This document shows positions 8,973 through 17,370 of a stretch of DNA of 64,000 bases, piece by piece. A program made the translations under genes and the position numbers. Position 1 is the first letter of the stretch, and each line of letters opens with the position of its first letter. Source of the stretch: Streptomyces paradoxus (GTDB lineage: Bacteria; Actinomycetota; Actinomycetes; Streptomycetales; Streptomycetaceae). Location of the stretch: the NCBI RefSeq assembly GCF_014202475.1, contig NZ_JACHGV010000002.1:993983-1057982 (forward strand), in the 5' to 3' direction. The notes beneath the pieces are model-generated. The model searched no databases and was not told the DNA's origin. It worked only from the letters and a program-made list of their open reading frames with translations.

Positions 8973-10385
8973 ATGCGCATGACGAGCAGCACCATCCGGA
9001 CACGCTGGTCGCCCAAGCGGGACACGGCGACCCCCCAGCACCGCAGAGCCGCCAAGACGGCGGCCGCCGTCGCCGCGGGAGCCCTCGCGCTCTCGCTGTC
9101 CGCCTGCGGAAGCAGCGACGACGGCAGCGGTGGAAGCACGGGCGACACCGACGAAACCACCAACAACGTCACCCTTCCGAAGCTGGACGGGACGAGCCTC
9201 GAGGTCGCCGCCGTGTGGAGCGGCACCGAACAGGCCAACTTCAAGAAGGTCCTGCAGGAGTTCGAGAAGCGCACGGGCGCCAAGGTCACGTTCGTGCCCG
9301 CGCAGGACCCGATCATCAACTTCATCGGTTCCAAGGTGGCCGGCGGGCAGCCGCCGGACATCGCGATGCTGCCGCAGCCCGGCGCCATCAAGCAGGCCGT
9401 CGACAAGGGCTGGGCCAAGCCGCTGGGCTCCGAGGCCGCCAAGGAGCTCGGCGAGAACTACTCGCAGGGCTGGCAGGACATCGGCAAGGTGGGCGGCAAG
9501 CAGTACGGCGTCTACTACAAGGCCGCCAACAAGTCCCTGATCTGGTACAACAACCAGGTCTTCGAGAACGCCGGGGCGAGTGAGCCCGAGACCTGGCCGG
9601 ATCTGCTCAACACCGCGCAGACGGTCTTCGACTCCGGCGTCACCCCGTTCTCCGTCGGCGGCGCCGAGGGCTGGACGCTGACCGACTGGTTCGAGAACGT
9701 GTACCTCTCCCAGGCCGGCCCGGAGAAGTACGACCAGCTGGCCAAGCACGAGATCAAGTGGACCGACCCGTCCGTGAAGGACGCGCTGACCACGCTCGCG
9801 CAGGTCTGGGGCAAGCCCGACTGGATCGCGGGCGGGGCGAACGGGGCGTTGCAGACCGACTTCCCGGCGTCCGTCACCCAGGTCTTCACCGGCGGGGACC
9901 AGCCCAAGGCAGCCATGGTCGCCGCGGGCGACTTCGCGCAGGTCAACATCCCCTCCACCATGAAGATCGGCACGGACGCGAAGGTCTTCCCCTTCCCGGC
10001 GGTCGGTGACAACGGACCGGTGGTCTCGGGCGGCGACGCGGCCGTGATCCTGGAGGACTCGAAGGGGTCGCAGGCCCTGGCCACCTGGCTGGCCTCGCCC
10101 GACGCGGCAGAGATCCAGGCCAAGCTGGGCGGCTACCTCTCACCGAACAAGAACGTGCCGAACTCCGCGTACCCCAACGCGGTGCAGCAGAAGATCGCCA
10201 AGGCGCTCATCGACGCCGGTGACGACTTCCGCTTCGACATGTCCGACCAGGCCCCGCAGGCCTTCGGCGGTACGCCCGGCAAGGGCGAGTGGAAGATCCT
10301 CCAGGACTTCCTGAAGAACCCGAAGGACATCGCGGGGACGCAGGCGAAGCTGGAGGCCGAAGCAGCCGCGGCGTACGGGAACTGA
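8973..10385 (+). CDS. ABC transporter extracellular sugar-binding lipoprotein
   Basis: A family 1 solute-binding protein of 470 residues that should capture an oligosaccharide outside the membrane and deliver it to the two permeases downstream. A charged N-terminus, a hydrophobic stretch and the lipobox LSLSAC (Cys45) mark it as a lipoprotein; a Gly/Ser/Asp linker follows. The body shows family features such as the AVWSGTEQANFKKVLQEFEK start and a GGDAAVI block near the end. The ATG at the head of the frame was chosen; another Met lies at residue 3. The first permease starts four bases after the stop. No ATP-binding subunit is present, as usual in Streptomyces, where MsiK serves many sugar importers. 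The substrate cannot be told. Confidence 0.92.
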   Translation: MRMTSSTIRTRWSPKRDTATPQHRRAAKTAAAVAAGALALSLSACGSSDDGSGGSTGDTDETTNNVTLPKLDGTSLEVAAVWSGTEQANFKKVLQEFEKRTGAKVTFVPAQDPIINFIGSKVAGGQPPDIAMLPQPGAIKQAVDKGWAKPLGSEAAKELGENYSQGWQDIGKVGGKQYGVYYKAANKSLIWYNNQVFENAGASEPETWPDLLNTAQTVFDSGVTPFSVGGAEGWTLTDWFENVYLSQAGPEKYDQLAKHEIKWTDPSVKDALTTLAQVWGKPDWIAGGANGALQTDFPASVTQVFTGGDQPKAAMVAAGDFAQVNIPSTMKIGTDAKVFPFPAVGDNGPVVSGGDAAVILEDSKGSQALATWLASPDAAEIQAKLGGYLSPNKNVPNSAYPNAVQQKIAKALIDAGDDFRFDMSDQAPQAFGGTPGKGEWKILQDFLKNPKDIAGTQAKLEAEAAAAYGN

Positions 10386-10389
10386 CGTC

Positions 10390-11736
10390 ATGACGTCGGT
10401 TCCGGCGGCAGGGGGCACCAAGCCCCCTGCCGCTCCCAAGTCGCGCAAGAGTGTGACCGGCACCCGCAGGACCGTCGCGGCGCTGTTCCTGCTGCCCGCG
10501 CTCGTCCTGCTCGGCGCGCTCGTGGTGTACCCGATCGGGTACTCGGTCGTGCGCAGTTTCTACGACCAGTCCGGTGACGGCTTCGCCGGCATAGACAACT
10601 ACAAGGCCCTCTTCACCGACGAGGGCATCCGCACCGCGCTGAAGAACAACATCATCTGGGTGGTGTTCGCGCCGACGATCGCGACGGCGCTCGGCCTGAT
10701 CTTCGCGGTGCTGACCGAACGGGTGCGCTGGGGCACGGCGTTCAAGCTGGTCGTCTTCATGCCGATGGCGATCTCGATGCTGGCGGCGGGCATCATCTTC
10801 CGCCTGGTGTACGACCAGGACCCGGACAAGGGCGTCGCGAACGCGGTGTGGGTGGGCGTGCACGACACGTTCTCCCAGGCCTCGGCGTTCCCGAAGGCCC
10901 ACCCGGGACGGGAATCACCGCTGGAGCCGGCCGGCGGCGGCGCGTTCATCACCACGTCGCCCGTCCGCACGGGCGAGGCGGTCTCGCTGCCCCTGGTGGG
11001 TGTGGCGCCCGATCTGATGCCCGACGGCGCGAAGGCCGCGGCGGCGCCGGAGCCGGAGCCGGACAAGGTCACGGGCACGACCTGGCAGGACTTCACCCGC
11101 GGCAAGGGCGTCGGCAAGCTCAACAGCGTCGACCCGGCCGAACTGGGCTATGCCGGGATGAAGGTCGAGGCCGTGAAGGACGGGAAGGTGGTGGCGTCGG
11201 CGACGGCCGCCGACGACGGCACCTTCACGCTTCCGGCCTCGGCCGACGGGGCCCAACTCCGGCTCCCCGCGAGCAACTTCAAGGAACCGTACAACGGCCT
11301 GGACTGGCTCGGCCCGTCCCTGGTCACCCCGGCCATCATCGGCTCGTACATCTGGATGTGGGCGGGCTTCGCGATGGTGCTGATCGCGGCCGGGCTCGCG
11401 AGCGTGCCCCGGGAACTGCTGGAGGCTGCGCGGGTCGACGGCGCGAGCGAGTGGCAGGTGTTCAGACGGGTCACGGTGCCGCTGCTGGCGCCGGTCCTGG
11501 CGGTCGTCGCCGTCACCCTGATGATCAACGTGCTGAAGATCTTCGACCTGGTCTTCATCATCGCCCCCGGCTCCTCCCAGGACGACGCGAACGTCCTGGC
11601 GCTGGAGCTGTACCGCAAGGGCTTCTCCGAGGACCAGCCGGGCATCGCCAGCGCCATCTCGGTGTTCCTGCTGCTGCTCGTGATCCCGGTGATGTGGTTC
11701 AACGTACGCAGACTGCGGCGGGAGGTGCGGCGATGA
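10390..11736 (+). CDS. Sugar ABC transporter permease (MalF type) with inserted domain
   Basis: An inner-membrane permease of the MalF/UgpA class, 448 residues against about 300 for the family. It has the first membrane helix near 30-50, TM segments through about 140, the cytoplasmic EAA loop (EAARVDGASEWQVFRRVTVP, about 350-370) that docks the ATPase, and two final helices. Residues about 145-300 form an extra hydrophilic loop facing outside. Its second half (GYAGMKVEAVKDGKVV, then ADDGTFTLP) reads like an Ig-like/carboxypeptidase-regulatory beta domain. E. coli MalF also has a large periplasmic P2 loop that touches the binding protein, but this loop does not resemble it at sequence level. 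The gene overlaps the next permease by the ATGA motif. Confidence 0.9.
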   Translation: MTSVPAAGGTKPPAAPKSRKSVTGTRRTVAALFLLPALVLLGALVVYPIGYSVVRSFYDQSGDGFAGIDNYKALFTDEGIRTALKNNIIWVVFAPTIATALGLIFAVLTERVRWGTAFKLVVFMPMAISMLAAGIIFRLVYDQDPDKGVANAVWVGVHDTFSQASAFPKAHPGRESPLEPAGGGAFITTSPVRTGEAVSLPLVGVAPDLMPDGAKAAAAPEPEPDKVTGTTWQDFTRGKGVGKLNSVDPAELGYAGMKVEAVKDGKVVASATAADDGTFTLPASADGAQLRLPASNFKEPYNGLDWLGPSLVTPAIIGSYIWMWAGFAMVLIAAGLASVPRELLEAARVDGASEWQVFRRVTVPLLAPVLAVVAVTLMINVLKIFDLVFIIAPGSSQDDANVLALELYRKGFSEDQPGIASAISVFLLLLVIPVMWFNVRRLRREVRR

Positions 11737-12593
11737 AGGCCAAGCAGTCGCTGGGATCGCGGCTCGTCGAGGCGGTCGGCGGCGGGGTGCTGCGGGTGTT
11801 CCTCATCGTCGTCGGACTGTTCTGGCTGGTGCCGACGATCGGGCTGCTGCTGTCGAGTCTCCGTGCGCCGGAGGACATCGCGGCGAGCGGCTGGTGGAAC
11901 GTGTTCACCGAGCCCTCGCAGATCACCTTCGACAGCTACGCGAAGCTGCTGGAGAACGAAGACATCACCAGCTCCCTGCTGAACACGGTCTGGATCACCG
12001 TGCCGGCGACCCTGCTGGTGGTGATCATCGGCTCGCTGGCCGGCTACGCCTTCGCCTGGATGGAGTTCCCGGGCCGGGACTGGTGGTTCCTGGGCGTGGT
12101 CGGTCTGTTGGTCGTGCCCGTGCAGGTCGCGCTGATCCCGATCGCCGAACTCTTCGGCAAAATCGGCATCTTCGGCTCGGTGCTCGGCGTGGTGCTCTTC
12201 CACGTCGGTTTCGGTCTGCCGTTCGCGGTGTTCCTGCTGCGGAACTTCTTCGCGGAGATCCCGAGAGAGCTGCTGGAGGCGGCGCGCCTGGACGGGGCGG
12301 GCGAACTGCGCCTGTTCTTCCGTGTCGTGATGCCGCTGGGAGGTCCGGCGATCGCGGCGCTCGGCATCTTCCAGTTCCTGTGGGTGTGGAACGACATGCT
12401 GGTCGCGCTGATCTTCTCGGACTCCGGGAGCCAGCCGATCACGGTCGCGCTCCAGACGCAGGTACGGCAGTTCGGCAACAACATCGACGTGCTGGCACCC
12501 GGCGCGTTCATCTCGATGGTGGTCCCGCTGGCCGTCTTCTTCGCGTTCCAGCGGCAGTTCGTGTCCGGCGTGATGGCGGGCGCGGTCAAGTAG
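11733..12593 (+). CDS. Sugar ABC transporter permease (MalG type)
   Basis: The second permease of the importer, 286 residues, normal for the MalG/LacG class. Six hydrophobic segments are visible, and the EAA loop reads ELLEAARLDGAGELRLFFRVVMP. The ATG overlaps the stop of the previous gene and follows GGGAGGTG, so the two permeases are translationally coupled. A hairpin terminator follows 22 bases after the stop, closing the three-gene operon. Confidence 0.93.
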   Translation: MKAKQSLGSRLVEAVGGGVLRVFLIVVGLFWLVPTIGLLLSSLRAPEDIAASGWWNVFTEPSQITFDSYAKLLENEDITSSLLNTVWITVPATLLVVIIGSLAGYAFAWMEFPGRDWWFLGVVGLLVVPVQVALIPIAELFGKIGIFGSVLGVVLFHVGFGLPFAVFLLRNFFAEIPRELLEAARLDGAGELRLFFRVVMPLGGPAIAALGIFQFLWVWNDMLVALIFSDSGSQPITVALQTQVRQFGNNIDVLAPGAFISMVVPLAVFFAFQRQFVSGVMAGAVK

Positions 12594-12614
12594 CAAGCGC
12601 AGCAAGGTAGTTGG

Positions 12615-12642
12615 AGGGGCGGGCCGGGGGTGGTCCGCCCCT
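12615..12642 (+). terminator. Terminator of the sugar ABC operon
   Basis: An 11-bp stem with one G-U pair (AGGGGCGGGCC against GGTCCGCCCCT) encloses a six-base loop. It directly follows the last permease gene and precedes the glycopolymer island. Confidence 0.7.
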
Positions 12643-12723
12643 TCGGCGTTCCCCCGGATGCCGTAGCCACCGTAACCAAGTCGGCCCACCGGCCGTTCCC
12701 GGGCCGAACGCCCGCGCCGACCG

Positions 12724-14997
12724 ATGGATGGCCTCTTGCCCAGGTTCAGTGTCATTGTCCCCGCGTACCAGGTTCAGGCGTACCTGCACGAGTGCCTCGA
12801 ATCGGTGCTCTCCCAGTCCTGTCCCGATCTGGAACTGATCGTCGTCGACGACTGCTCGCCGGACGCGTGCGGCGCGATCATCGACGAGTTCGCCGCCCGT
12901 GACACGCGCGTACGCCCCGTACACCTGCCGGAGAACGTGGGCCTGGGCCGCGCGAGAAACGCCGGGGTGGCACACGCGAGCGGGGACTACCTGCTGTTCC
13001 TCGACGGTGACGACACCCTCACGCCCGACGCGCTGCGGTCGGTCGCCGACCGGCTGAAGGAGACCGGCGAGCCGGACGTGCTGGTCTTCGACTACGCCCG
13101 CACCTACTGGACGGGGGAGGCGATCCGCAACCAGGCGGCCCTGCAGCTCACCGAGCAGGGCCCGGCGCCGTTCCGCCTGGAGGACCGCCCGGGGCTGCTG
13201 CGGCTGCTGATGGTCGCCTGGAACAAGGCCTACCGGCGGGAGTTCGTCGAGCGGGAGGGCTTCCTCTTCCCGCCCGGCGTCTACGAGGACACGCCGTGGA
13301 CGTACCCGGTGCTGATGACCGCCGAGTCGATCGCGACCCTCGACCGGGTCTGCGTGCACTACCGGCAGCGGCGCCAGGGCAGCATCCTGCGCACCACCAG
13401 CGAGCGGCACTTCGACGTCTTCGAGCAGTACGACCGGGTCTTCGCGTTCCTCGACGAGCGTCCGCACCTGGCCCAGTGGCGGCCGGTGCTGTTCCGCCGC
13501 ATGGTGCACCACCTGGCGATCGTGTACTCCCGGCGGGACCGGCTGCCCCGGGGCTCGCGCGCCGACTTCCTGCGCCGGGCCCGCGCCCACTACCGCCGCT
13601 ACCGCACCCCTGGCGTCCCCGTCACCCTGCGCTGCCGGATCCACCACGTCCTGATCCGCTTCGGCCTGCACCGCACCTACCGCACCCTCCAGCTGGCCTC
13701 CGCCCTGCACCGCGCGGTGGCCGGAACCACCGGGACGCTGCTGCGGGGCCTGCGGTCGGCCGCCCTCCGGACCCACTACCGCGTGCAGCGCTGTCTGCCG
13801 CTGCGCGCCGACCGCGCCGTCTTCGCCGCCTACGACGGCCGCGGCCACGGCTGCAACCCGGGCGCGCTGGAGTCCGCGTTCCGCGAGCTCGCGCCGCACA
13901 TCCGCACGGCGTGGATCGCCCGCCGCGAGCACCACCACACGATCCCGCCCGGCCCGCGCCGCCTCGTCCCCGGGACGGCCGCCTACTGGACGGCCCTCGC
14001 CCGCTCCCGCTACCTGGTCAGCAACACCGGCTTCGACGACCGCCTGGCCAAGCGCCGGGGCCAGGTCCTGATCCAGACCGGGCACGGCACCCCGCTGGGC
14101 CACATCGGCCTCGACCTCCAGGAGCGCCCCGCCGCGGCCCGCGGCCGGGACTTCGCGCGGCTGCTGAAAGACGTCGACCGGTGGGACTACGTGCTGTCCG
14201 CCAACCGCCACACCACGCTGACCCACGAGCGGGTCCACCCCGGCCGCTACACCATGCTGGAGTACGGCTACCCGCGCAACGACGTGTTCCGGACGGCCAC
14301 CCCGGCGGACGTGGCCCGGCTGCGCGCCTCGCTCGGCATCCCGCGGGGCTCGGTGGCGATCCTGTACGCGCCGACCCACCGCGACTACCGCCACTCCCAG
14401 CGCCACACCCTCGACCTCCAGCGGATCGTGCGCCGTCTCGGCCCGCGCTTCATCCTCCTGGCCCGCGCCCACCACGTCTACGACGCCCCGCTGACCAGCA
14501 CCTGCGGCCGGGTCGTCGACGTCTCCGGCCACCCGAGCGTCGAGTCGCTCTGTCTGGCGTCGGACGCCCTGGTCACGGACTACTCGTCGCTGATGTTCGA
14601 CTACGCCAATCTGGACCGGCCGATCGTGGTCCACGCCGACGACTGGGAGGCGTACGACGCGGCCCGCGGCACCTACTTCGACCTGCGCGGCTTTCCGCCG
14701 GGCGCGGTGGCCCGCGGTGAGGACGAGCTGATCGACATCTTCGCCACCGGCCACTGGCGCGGCTCCCGCTCGGCCCAGCTGCGGGCGGCGTTCCGCGAGC
14801 GGTTCTGCACCTACGACGACGGCCGGGCCGCCGAGCGGGTGGTGCGCCGGGTCGTCCTCGGCGAGTCGGAGCTGCCGCCGGTCGTGCCGCTCGGCGAGCG
14901 CCGCCCGGTGCCCTCGGCGGCGGCCTCGCTGACGCGCGAGCCGCTCACCACGGTGCCGCTGCCGGCCTCCCCGCACGCCGTCACCGACAGCCTCTGA
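12724..14997 (+). CDS. GT2 / CDP-glycerol glycerophosphotransferase fusion protein
   Basis: A 757-residue two-domain enzyme expected at the inner face of the membrane. Residues 1-250 are a GT-A family 2 glycosyltransferase domain with VVDDCSPD and the DxD-type DGDD. Residues from about 360 are a TagF/TagB-like domain (GT-B fold) that transfers glycerol-phosphate or a similar unit from a CDP donor: QTGHGTPL, LYAPTHRDY, LLARAHH, and TDYSSLMFDYANLDRPIV. After HGTP it has LGH where its paralogues have LK. Related genes begin with xPRFSxIVP, so the true start could be the TTG at 12736; neither start has a clear ribosome site. It heads a set of three similar genes and probably helps build a teichoic-acid-like polymer (inference). 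Confidence 0.85.
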   Translation: MDGLLPRFSVIVPAYQVQAYLHECLESVLSQSCPDLELIVVDDCSPDACGAIIDEFAARDTRVRPVHLPENVGLGRARNAGVAHASGDYLLFLDGDDTLTPDALRSVADRLKETGEPDVLVFDYARTYWTGEAIRNQAALQLTEQGPAPFRLEDRPGLLRLLMVAWNKAYRREFVEREGFLFPPGVYEDTPWTYPVLMTAESIATLDRVCVHYRQRRQGSILRTTSERHFDVFEQYDRVFAFLDERPHLAQWRPVLFRRMVHHLAIVYSRRDRLPRGSRADFLRRARAHYRRYRTPGVPVTLRCRIHHVLIRFGLHRTYRTLQLASALHRAVAGTTGTLLRGLRSAALRTHYRVQRCLPLRADRAVFAAYDGRGHGCNPGALESAFRELAPHIRTAWIARREHHHTIPPGPRRLVPGTAAYWTALARSRYLVSNTGFDDRLAKRRGQVLIQTGHGTPLGHIGLDLQERPAAARGRDFARLLKDVDRWDYVLSANRHTTLTHERVHPGRYTMLEYGYPRNDVFRTATPADVARLRASLGIPRGSVAILYAPTHRDYRHSQRHTLDLQRIVRRLGPRFILLARAHHVYDAPLTSTCGRVVDVSGHPSVESLCLASDALVTDYSSLMFDYANLDRPIVVHADDWEAYDAARGTYFDLRGFPPGAVARGEDELIDIFATGHWRGSRSAQLRAAFRERFCTYDDGRAAERVVRRVVLGESELPPVVPLGERRPVPSAAASLTREPLTTVPLPASPHAVTDSL

Positions 14998-15163
14998 CCA
15001 CGGTTCTCACCCCGGGGAGTCCGCATGCCCTCCAGCCCGTCGCGGCCGACACCCAGCCGGCCGTCCTCCTGGCGCCCGTCCGGGCGGCCGGGACGCCCGC
15101 GCGCCGTGTGAGCCGGCCCGCCTCCACCACCTCGTGCAGACCGCCCTCGACAGAAAGAGCAGA

Positions 15164-17362
15164 ATGCCCCGCTTCAGCATCGTCGTCCCGTCCCATGGGG
15201 TCGCGGGCCGGCTGTCCCAGGCGCTGGACTCCGTCCTCGCCCAGTCGTTCGGCGACTTCGAGCTGATCCCGGTGTGCGACGCGCCCGACGCGCCGGCGGC
15301 GGACGTCGTCACCGGGTACGCCGAGCGGGACTCCCGGGTGACGCCGGTGTACTCGCCGCCGTCGGACGGACTGGCCGGGGCGCGCAACACCGGGCTGCGG
15401 GCGGCGGTCGGCGGCCATGTGCTGTTCCTCGACGGCGACGACGTCCTGGTCCCGGGCGCGCTGGCGGCGCTGGACGCCCGGCTGGGCGAGACCGGCGACG
15501 TGGACGTCCTGTACTTCGAGCACGAGCGCACCCCCTGGTGGGAGGGCGATCCGACCAACCTGGCCGCCCCCCTGCTGGCCAGGACGCCGGAGGGGGCCTT
15601 CGCCCCCGGCCGGGCCCCGCGGCTGACGGGCGTGGCGCTCCCGGCGTGGAGCGCGGCCTACCGCCGTCTCTTCCTCACCGAACAGGGCCTCGCCTTCCCC
15701 GGTGACCACTACACCGATGTCGGTTTCGGCGGGCTGGTCACCCTGCGGGCGGAGCGGGTGGCGGCCCTGCGGGCGGTCGTCGTGCGGCATCTGCTGCGCC
15801 GGCAGGGCAACCTGCTGGGCCTGCCCGGCGAGCACCACGCCGAGCTGCTGGACCAGGCCGAGCTGGTGCTGACGCGGGCCGTGGAGCAGGGGCTTCCGGC
15901 GGACCGCCGGTCGCCGCTGTTCGAGCAGCTCTTCGCCGCCGTACTGAAGACGGCCGCCCATCCACGGCGGCTGACGTCCGGACGCCGGGCCTTCTTCCGG
16001 CGGGCGAGCGCGCTTTACCGGCGGCACCGCCCCGACGGTTACCGGACGCCCGGCGGCAGCCTCGGCGTCCAGCACCGGCTGCTCGCCTGCGGGTCGTACC
16101 CGGCGTTCCGCACCCTGCGCGCCGTCAACCGGGGAGTGCTGCGGGCCGCCGCGCTGCTCCCCCGCCCGCGGGGGCTGCGCACCCGGCTGCGGTACGCGGC
16201 GGCCCTGCGCCTGCCGCTGGACCGGAACCTCGTCGTGTACTGCGCGTACTGGGGCCGCGGCTACGCCTGCAACCCGGCCGCGATCCACGCCAAGGCCCGC
16301 GAACTCGCGCCGCACCTCCGCTCGGTGTTCCTGGTCGAGCCGGACGCGGTGGGAAGCGTGCCGCCGGGCGTCGAGTACGCGGTGATCGGCAGCCCGACGT
16401 ACTGGCGGGTGCTGGCCCGCGCCAAGTACCTCGTCAACAACGCCAACTTCGCGGACGCCGTGGTCAAGCGCCCCGGCAGCGTCCACCTCCAGACCCAGCA
16501 CGGCACCCCGCTGAAGACGATGGGCGCCGACCAGGCGACCTACCCCGTGGTGGCCGCGGCGACCGGCAGCATCGCCAGGCTGCTGGCCCGGGTGGACCGC
16601 TGGGACTACAACCTCACCTCCAACCGGCACTCCACCGAGATGTGGGAACGGGCGTTCCCCAGCACGCACGAGACCCTGGAGTACGGCTATCCGCGCAACG
16701 ACGTCTACTGCACGGCGTCCGCCGAGGACGTCGCCCGCGTCCGCAAGGAACTGGGCATCCCCGACGGCAAGATGGCCCTGCTCTACGCGCCCACGCACCG
16801 CGACTACGCCACCGGCTTCGAGACGGGCCTGGACCTGGCGGAGTTCTGCGAGACGATCGGCGACGACTACGTGGTGCTGCTGCGCGCCCACTACTTCTAC
16901 GACCAGGGCTCGTCCAGGGGCGGCGGCCGGATCATCGACGTCACCGGGCACCGCTCCTCGGAGGACGTGTGCCTGGCCGCGGACGCGCTGATCACGGACT
17001 ACTCGTCGATCATGTTCGACTACGCCAACCTGGACCGGCCGATCGTCGTGTACGCGGACGACTGGGACGTCTACCGGGAGACGCGGGGCGTCTACTTCGA
17101 CCTGATGGAGCTGCCGCCGGGCCGGGTCGCCCGGACTCCCGGGGAGCTGGCGGCCGTCTTCCGCGACGGCTCCTGGGCGGACGAGTCCGCCGCCGCCCTG
17201 CGGGCCGCTTTCCGGGAGCGCTTCTGCCAGTTCGACGACGGGCGTGCCGCCGAGCGGGTCGTGCGCCGGGTGCTGCTCGGGGAGCCGCCCGAGTCGATCC
17301 CGCCCGTGGTCCCGCTCGCGGAGCGTGTCCCGGCCCCCGCCGCCACCCTCGTGAGGAGCTGA
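15164..17362 (+). CDS. GT2 / CDP-glycerol glycerophosphotransferase fusion protein
   Basis: A 732-residue paralogue of the preceding gene. The N-terminal GT2 domain keeps DGDD, but the usual VDDxSPD nucleotide-binding segment reads PVCDAPDAP, so the donor site is altered. The C-terminal glycerophosphotransferase domain keeps the full set: QTQHGTPLKTMG, LYAPTHRDY, LLRAHYFYDQ and TDYSSIMFDYANLDRPIV. The two histidines (HGTP and LRAH) lie 130 residues apart, which fits the two histidines known to be essential in B. subtilis TagF. The ATG was chosen because it gives the family start MPRFSIVVP, with GAAAGAG upstream. The gap to the previous gene (166 bases) holds no gene. The next paralogue begins eight bases after the stop. 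Confidence 0.87.
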   Translation: MPRFSIVVPSHGVAGRLSQALDSVLAQSFGDFELIPVCDAPDAPAADVVTGYAERDSRVTPVYSPPSDGLAGARNTGLRAAVGGHVLFLDGDDVLVPGALAALDARLGETGDVDVLYFEHERTPWWEGDPTNLAAPLLARTPEGAFAPGRAPRLTGVALPAWSAAYRRLFLTEQGLAFPGDHYTDVGFGGLVTLRAERVAALRAVVVRHLLRRQGNLLGLPGEHHAELLDQAELVLTRAVEQGLPADRRSPLFEQLFAAVLKTAAHPRRLTSGRRAFFRRASALYRRHRPDGYRTPGGSLGVQHRLLACGSYPAFRTLRAVNRGVLRAAALLPRPRGLRTRLRYAAALRLPLDRNLVVYCAYWGRGYACNPAAIHAKARELAPHLRSVFLVEPDAVGSVPPGVEYAVIGSPTYWRVLARAKYLVNNANFADAVVKRPGSVHLQTQHGTPLKTMGADQATYPVVAAATGSIARLLARVDRWDYNLTSNRHSTEMWERAFPSTHETLEYGYPRNDVYCTASAEDVARVRKELGIPDGKMALLYAPTHRDYATGFETGLDLAEFCETIGDDYVVLLRAHYFYDQGSSRGGGRIIDVTGHRSSEDVCLAADALITDYSSIMFDYANLDRPIVVYADDWDVYRETRGVYFDLMELPPGRVARTPGELAAVFRDGSWADESAAALRAAFRERFCQFDDGRAAERVVRRVLLGEPPESIPPVVPLAERVPAPAATLVRS

Positions 17363-17370
17363 CCGAAGAA

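Noticed and set aside
7077..9749. An 890-codon minus-strand open frame opposite the FHA-FtsK and lipoprotein genes
   Set aside because: It crosses two well-supported genes and their intergenic terminators and has no coherent protein features.
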